A DNA stretch of 64,000 nucleotides. Origin: Aphelenchoides besseyi (Eukaryota > Nematoda > Chromadorea > Rhabditida > Aphelenchoididae). Under the pieces are notes generated by a model. It was not told the origin of the DNA, ran no database searches, and worked only from the letters and a program-made list of their open reading frames with translations. The translations under genes were made by a program, and so were the position numbers. This document shows, piece after piece, positions 57,547 through 64,000 of this stretch; positions within the stretch are counted from its first letter, which is position 1; each line of letters begins with the position of its first letter. The stretch covers positions 6,820,001-6,884,000 of the forward strand of contig JAMPIQ010000003.1 of the NCBI GenBank assembly GCA_024699855.1, written 5' to 3'.

Positions 57547-57880
57547 TTGCCTATCTTCTTTCACACAATAAACTTTTACTCATTCAATTTGTTGTAAACT
57601 GTAGATTAAGAAAATGAACAACGAGGACAAATTTTGGCAACGGATCGTTTGTGCATTTTGAGTGTTTCGGTGTTGAAACTGAACAAATAGAAGTTATTTA
57701 AGGTAGTTTAACAACTTGGCGGCATTTGCTCTTCAGATAACAAATGCACTATACTGTTGTTATTAGTGTAAATCAATCGACATGTAATAATGCAATTCAC
57801 AACACTGAAAAACAACTCGACGAAATGATTAACTATTTGTCGGTTCCATTTACCGTCAACTGGAACAAGCGAACTCGATA

Positions 57881-58138
57881 GATCTCAACATTCATTCACT
57901 CGTCTTTCATGCATTTGACAGTCAAGTTCAACAATGGATGGCAAACAATCCTCAGAATGTGGACGTTCTAGAGGCGGATGATTGAACGCCTCTTCAATTC
58001 GCAATGGCCATCAGATGCACGGATGTTGCCGTCACGATGGTGAACAGCGGTGCAAATTTGCACGCGCAAACCAGAACCGGTGAAACACCCATTGAGTTGG
58101 GAGTCAAATGGCGACATCGAAATACGGTAATGAGTTGA
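57881..58138 (+). pseudogene. Ankyrin-repeat gene remnant with an in-frame stop
   Basis: One frame reads NIHSLVFHAFDSQVQQWM, VDVLEADD, then a TGA at 57983-57985, then TPLQFAMAIRCTDVAVTMV, NSGANLHAQTRTGETPIEL. The stop sits where ankyrin repeats have a variable residue before TPL. The layout resembles the start of ANKRD13 proteins. No flanking exons were found, so this looks like a recently inactivated fragment. Confidence 0.6.
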
Positions 58139-58399
58139 GAACCGTATTATTAGAACTATGATACTGTCGATAAGCGAAATGTTGTTATCTTTATTTACTG
58201 TACATTAGAACAAATTAAAGGCAATTTGCTTGGAAGATTGAGGTGCAGTTTTTGTTTGAATTCGCAGTTTTGTGAGAAAATGGACGGAAAGACAAAGAAA
58301 GCAGTGGAGTTTTTTTGGCTATAGAGTAGATGTTGGTAAAACAACCGATTAACAGTGTGAAATAAATTTGTCTTGTATCCGTAAAGTCAAATAAACCGA

Positions 58400-61300
58400 T
58401 TAGAGTTGGGTGTCTGTACGTGGATTAAAACGAGTTACCGGCGGTTGTGATGGGCGGATCATATGTTTGAGTTTACGTAAAGAAAAATTTGAACTTGAAT
58501 TTGAGGAGGCGGTTGCGTGGAGTCTTGTGGGTCGTTGACCGTTGGGTGGCAAGTGATGAGCGACTCCAGTCGATGCGGAATGATGCAACGGTTTGGGTTT
58601 ATTTTGTAGATATGATGAAGAGCAGTGGGTAGAAGGAGATGGTCTAAATATGATACATGACATATCTGGCACTTTTGTAACCTACAGATTTTGACTATCC
58701 GATGGTGTTCCACTCATACTAGTCGATGTCGATCCGAGATCATCGACGGTATTAGTCGAACCACTGGGATGATTGGGTGTTTTGTTGTCGTTTTGATTTG
58801 CCGAGAAATGTCGATTGATTATTGCGTTTTTGATCCACGTGATATCGACTCCAAGCGTGTGTCGAAGTGCTGAGCCACGTTTATGTTTTCGTTGTTTGTA
58901 ACGTTGTGCTGCACCGTTTTCCTCGACATTTTTACGCAACGGGACTTTGAGTGGTGAACTTGTGGCACTTGAAATGTTTGGAGCAATCGGTTGTTCTTCG
59001 TATGGACTTTTGCGACACATTAGAGGTGATGGATCTTCGACTCCAAGTTCTGGTGGAATATCCAAACATAAATGCAGCTTTCCAACTTCTTTTTGATTTT
59101 GTACCACAGTCTGAAATCAAGACAATAGATTTTGTCATTAGTAATCAGGGGAAAGAAAAAGCACACAAAAACATCGTAGCGGATTACACAGGTAGGTACA
59201 TGTTAAGAAATTAGATAGGAAAATTTGGACGCAACCCAAAAGTTTTTACCAACTGAAAATGTGAAGAAAGAAGTTGTGCGTAAACCGAGGAAAATAAGGT
59301 TGCTTCCTACCGCAACTTAAGATGTTTTTGTTTACCGTATGTGCCGTTTGAATAGCACTTGGACGTGTAATACGCACCAGACAATTAAATTCGGAAGTAG
59401 AAGTTCGCTGCTGATATAAAGGAGGCGGTGAGGTTGTTGGAATCGGTGGAACAATTTCTGCAAGTAATTGGTTTTTAGCTAATACAAACTAGAATAATTA
59501 CCTTCATTCTGTTTCATGGTATCCGTTGATGATTTTGACAAAAGCGGCAGTTTGGTGATTGACGGTGTTTCACGACTCCGATAATCCCAAGAACCGACTC
59601 GAAATGCAACAACACTTGCGTGGTCGAGCTTTCCGGGCATCTCCATAATCATGGCTCGAATCACTTTTCGTCGTAAGCGTTCCTCGGTTTTCGAAGGGGT
59701 TCTTGTACGATATAACTCAGGATCTTCGAGTGTCCTTCGTTTAGCACTAAAATTCTTCTTTAGAGTTGGCAGTAATCTCAGACCTTACTTTGATAAATGA
59801 TAAGCAAAATCAACAAGATTACGACAAAGCGATGAAGCGGTAGTTGGTGGTTTGCCACGTGGTCCTACGGGCGGTGTTAACGACGATTCATCGTTTTCAA
59901 AACCAGAAAATGCTTGAGCCAAATTTGCAATACCGTTTCCGATAACATCGGACATGCGAAGTAACATCAGTTCTTGCCGTTCAGCCGCATCGACACACGG
60001 CAAAACAGCAACACATCGTTTTTTCTGTTTTGGAACTCCGTTTGGCATTGATTTTGTTTTGTGCAATTGCTTAGCGGATGCAGAATTTGGAATGGTTGGC
60101 GACCCGTCGTCGTTCTCCTTCTCATCATTTTCATTTCTCTTGATTATACAAAACTTTCCAACCACCGGATCAAAATTGTCGGAAACACCATCTGATGTAA
60201 TGAAAACCATATCACCTAAATTGACGGATTTTCATTTTGTTTCACTCACGGTTTCTCTACCTGTTTCAACAAAAGTCATTGAACACGTCAAATTGTGCAA
60301 CTGAGCGTTTCGACCATCAACCGGGCCCAAAGCTCCACCAGCGTCCCGCATATTCCGATGGCAATCGATTTCGTGAGATGCCAGTGTGACTTCACGAACA
60401 CCGTAGGCTTCGTTTTGAACGAAACAAAGCGAATCTCCGACGTTACAAACACAAAGAGCAAAACTGTCCGAATTCTTGACCGGAACAATTAGCGCAACAC
60501 ACTAAATGAAGTGATTAAAAGAGTCCACATCGTTTCAAATACCAATGTAGTCAAAGCACCACCTTCTTGTAAAATCAAGGCATGCGCACTGTGAAAAGCA
60601 CCGAGAAGATCGTGAAACACATCGGTGGTTGTTCGCAATTTTCCACTGGAAATTGATGCGTTCAAATGATCAACAGCACCACGAATTGCGCATCTGAACA
60701 ATCAAAATGAATATTGAAGCTACAAAATCAGTAACCGTGCTGCAAGTCGAGATCCTTCTCCCCAATTTACTCCATCCGCTAATGCAAGAATAGCATTGTT
60801 CTGACGAGCCAAAACCGCGAAAACATCGGCTATTGGTAATCCGGCTTGAAGCCCGGAAATCGGATGTTTCTCGTAGAGTGAAATCGAAATTCCAAATGCA
60901 CGTTCTTCTTCGGCGTCATTCCAATCCAAACGATCGATCAGTGAAGATGGCTCCAAATCCCCATTACAAAAACCCAACGATTCCAACGAGCCGTGAATTT
61001 CTCGTCGACCGTTAGCGTGCTCTTCAAATTCATCTTCACTACCCATTGACAAGGACAACTCATCATCCAATGTAGCCATTTTGACAATCGGTTGTTGGCG
61101 TATTTGTTGAACCTGAAAAATAGACAGAAATTACATAACCTTATTTGTATTCTCGTACATTCGTCAAGCCTCCGTCTGGACCGGTATAAGCGGCGCGTAT
61201 TGAAGGAGAAAGAGAGTCCAGTTGAATGACCGGCAAATCAAGACCTAAAATGGAAAGTACGAAGAATTGGTTATCACACACACACCTGTCTTTCCACTGT

Positions 61301-61523
61301 ATATCTCTGGCAGTTCAACTTTTCGTCCATTTCGACCATTCAGAATCCTCTCGTAAATAAGTGAACTGTCTGCATAGTCAACCGGCAGTTGATTTTTCTG
61401 TCGTCCATCAGCTCCAAACTCGTCCACTCCATCGGTGTCTTCGTCCGATGATCCGGGCGATTTTACACCATTGGAGAAAGTTTGGCGAAGTAGACCGCGC
61501 ACGTGTTTACGGAAGAAAGACAT
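58400..61523 (-). CDS. PP2C-like phosphatase-domain protein (CG9801-like)
   Basis: About ten exons read in frame from the ATG at 61523 to the stop at 58400. First come a disordered acidic N-terminus, then the PP2C-like core: [69 protein letters not shown] and SDGVSDN correspond to the metal-binding DG and SDG motifs of PPM phosphatases. The catalytic core is diverged, as in the uncharacterised insect protein CG9801, so enzyme activity is uncertain. The last exons encode a basic Ser/Pro-rich tail with [14 protein letters not shown]. Family assignment is by pattern from memory. Confidence 0.8.
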
Positions 61524-61809
61524 TGAAAAGAATCCGCGTCCGATCGAATGGACGTCAAAACGCTAAAAACGTAAAAGTCACTCAAACGAATCCACAAAAC
61601 CGACGGATGAGCGCAATCACGAGCATAATAAAATGCTACAATCGAAGTAACAAACAGGCTAAATCTTCCGTTTACTCACCTCTTATCGGAATGCAAACTG
61701 ATGAGCTCAAAAACGCGATTGCTCACCAAAAAAACACGAGTCGCCGTTTGCTATCAACGGAAACAAAATCGGACTTTAAAACAAACCCCGCAGTTTTGGA
61801 CTGCTGTTT

Positions 61810-62563
61810 ATGATTGACGGAAGAGAACGTAAAGCGCAGCATTTGACAGACGAAGAACGGACTTTGAAAAACTACTGTCTTTCGGCCGCTCGTCAAAATC
61901 GAAGCGTTTGATGACCGTCGAATCGAACTCAATTCGGATTTCAATTCCATTGCGTTTGATGTGATGACGAGTGGTGGCTTTGAACGCTCCACAGACAATG
62001 AGAAATTCATTGAGTTTGGAGTGCTAACCGTTCAACTGTCAAATTTTCTGGACCCCAGTCTACGAATTGTGCGAAACGAACTCAAAGGCGTGAAATTTCA
62101 AATTGGCATCAAAATCGAAAGCCAAAATGCGAGTACTGCCAACTGGATGGTTGAAGAACGACAGTTGAATCAAAAACCAACTGCGAAGATGACACAAGAC
62201 GGCGGCACGAAACAAAAACCGCTGATTAACGACAATCGAAATCGCGTAAACGTGAGGAAAATGATTCAGATCCGCGAGTCTTTTCGACCCGTGACAAAAA
62301 GCGAAGCTTCAAAAAAAGAATCGCGCGTCTTCTGTCCAAAAACGAAAAGAAGCGAAATGGAAAACAAAAACGAATTCCGCCAAAAGGAGCCGTGGGCTAA
62401 TCTCTTCGAGTCACTGGGCATTCTCCTCGAACCCACGAGTTTACGAGCAAAAGAGAGACGTCGAAGTGGTCGAAAGTCCACAAATTCCTGCGACCAACTC
62501 TCGCAATTTCGACCGCCAATGTCTCTTCCTACGGCTAATTTGGACCGCAGAAGTGGACAGTAG
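61810..62563 (+). pseudogene. Unknown gene interrupted by a frameshift
   Basis: An ATG at 61810 opens a protein-like frame (MIDGRERKAQHLTDEER, LKNYCLSAARQNRSV) that stops at 61909-61911. From 61904 the -1 frame continues without a break (FDDRRIELNSDFNSIAFDVM, then FIEFGVLTVQLSNFLDP) to 62563, ending in a basic tail. The two halves look like one protein of about 250 residues split by a single shift. No intron of normal size fits. It may be a pseudogene, a sequencing error or programmed frameshifting. Confidence 0.45.
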
Positions 62564-64000
62564 ATGTTCGTGAAAAAGTTCGGCGTTCCTTAAACCGCTT
62601 TTCTTTCACATCACGATCTGTTTGTTCGCAATGAAAACCGATCTTTCGAACACAAACGAACGGCTGTTAAACAAAGAGTCCGATTTCTTACGAGCGTCCA
62701 ACCTCGAGGCTCTTACTCTCGTCCACTTCCCAACGTCCAACCAGTCGACAAGTTAAATTGTTGGTTATTCGATTAGCACGAATCTTCGGTTCTTCCAAGC
62801 TTTCGGCTAAATTCTTCGCGCCTTTAGCTCACTAGTATTGTGGATTCAAATTAAATTTGTCTGTTCGACTAATGACTACCTCCTTTTTTGGAGTTTTCAA
62901 TACAAGAACGAAATTCGGTAGTTAAAGAGCAAAACAGCAGTTGCAAAGTTTTCAAAGTCAAAAGAATTCTTTTTTTTTAATATTTTGCCTTAAGGCGTTT
63001 ATTTCGGCAACTAGTCGTTCAACGTCTGTGTCTAAACATCAATTTGGACGAGCAATTTTCTCGAGTACTTTGCGCAGTTGGAGACTAAGACCCCAATTCA
63101 GAAGGTAAAAGAGAACAATAGACTCGCGGCAAATACACTCACATTTGTATTCAAACACGCGGAACCAAAGAACATAATCGAATTGCAACACTTCGGGAAT
63201 ACACCCATCGACAAGCAGTTGAAATTTCATTATCGAAATGAATCCTTTCCTTTCGACACCTAATAATTTGAACGTGTTTGCCTTCAAGGATACGCAAGAA
63301 ACTGAAACCGACAGTCAAAACCGAAAATAGAAACATCTTTCTGATAAACGTCTGTTGACTTTTACAACGTGCAATGTTACAGCACAAATGTCTCGTGGGA
63401 AAAGCCAAAAAACAGAAAATGGAAACATCCGTCTCATAACACACCCCCGAAAACAATCCACAAAGTCTGTCAATTTAAGTCGGAAGTACCACAAAACTTC
63501 CACTTGACTACGCGATTTCATTTGGGAACGATCATAAGGGCGTGAAATGATTGAAAGTGTAAAATTGATAGTTCAATGCAAAAAACTTCACGAAAACTCA
63601 CTATTCAAATACCGAGTGAAGTGACCGATCAAACGGTTTAACTTAAGAAGGTCGCACGTTTCACTTTGCAATCGAAAACTTGCGCTCAACTCACTATCAC
63701 TACGATCCGAAATACTTTGCAGCAATCGATTCGCCGTCAAGGTCAACGCGAATGGCCGGTTGCTCATTTTGGAAACTGACGCTCCGTTCTCAATTCGAAC
63801 ATAACAACGAAGTCAAGAGAAGGAAGCGTTCAAGATCCGGGAATTGATTGTCAGTTTTCATTCAAGTCAAAAACGAAGTCACGTGTTAACGGTAAGAAGT
63901 GGCTCTTGTCGTTATCGTTCTTGTTTTGATCGCAAAGCGTACAAACCGGACAAACCAAACAACAAAGTAAACTGTCATCCGTCAAACATGAGCAAACAAA
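62564..64000. other. Right-end region without a recognised gene
   Basis: Short frames only (for example 63039-63456 on the minus strand), with no domain or splice support. Confidence 0.5.

Noticed and set aside
61361..61813. 150-codon forward frame over the start of the PP2C-like gene.
   Set aside because: Antisense to the first PP2C exon and rich in Arg/Ser as expected of a shadow.
1..64000. CRISPR arrays, bacterial operons, riboswitches.
   Set aside because: The sequence is intron-rich animal DNA and no regularly spaced repeats were seen.

Overview
This is animal nuclear DNA, most likely from a nematode. The evidence is gene-dense sequence with many 40-50 bp GT-AG introns ending in tttcag or tttag, candidate spliced-leader acceptors just before several start codons, closely spaced same-strand genes that look like operons, a short SH2-kinase of the Fer type, and a Q-rich Scc2 N-terminus as in C. 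elegans PQN-85. All gene structures were spliced by eye from the DNA. No searches were run.

Left part (1-25 kb), mostly housekeeping genes: a WD40 C-terminus (WDR18/Ipi3-like), a small coiled-coil protein, a secreted P/Q-rich protein, a minus-strand trio (Asterix/PAT-complex subunit, a single-pass membrane protein, mitochondrial GatB), GMP synthase, a coiled-coil protein, F-actin capping protein beta, a short ATG16-like protein without WD40 repeats, the cohesin loader Scc2/NIPBL apparently encoded as two adjacent genes, an SH2-only adaptor and an SH2-tyrosine kinase.

Middle (25-34 kb), a transposon-rich stretch: two solo LTRs with perfect 5-bp target duplications, broken Helitron pieces in opposite orientations, a truncated LINE, and an unrecognised gene of seven small exons whose stop overlaps the start of a second ORF (ATGA). 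Next come two intron-containing tRNA-His genes and three small genes, two of which share a 36-bp divergent promoter.

Right part (34-64 kb): two Pax3/7-class genes (paired domain, octapeptide, homeodomain) on the same strand, about 10 kb apart. Between them lie a Tc-like element with long inverted repeats and an intact RTE-like LINE. Then a His-rich secreted protein, two tRNA-Ala genes differing only in the anticodon, an HP1-like chromodomain protein, a tyrosine phosphatase, an ankyrin pseudogene, a PP2C-like phosphatase and a gene interrupted by a frameshift.

The items I consider most worth following are the 29.9-31.2 kb gene, the split Scc2, the Pax3/7 pair, the WD40-less ATG16-like protein and the SH2 domain lacking its phosphotyrosine arginine.
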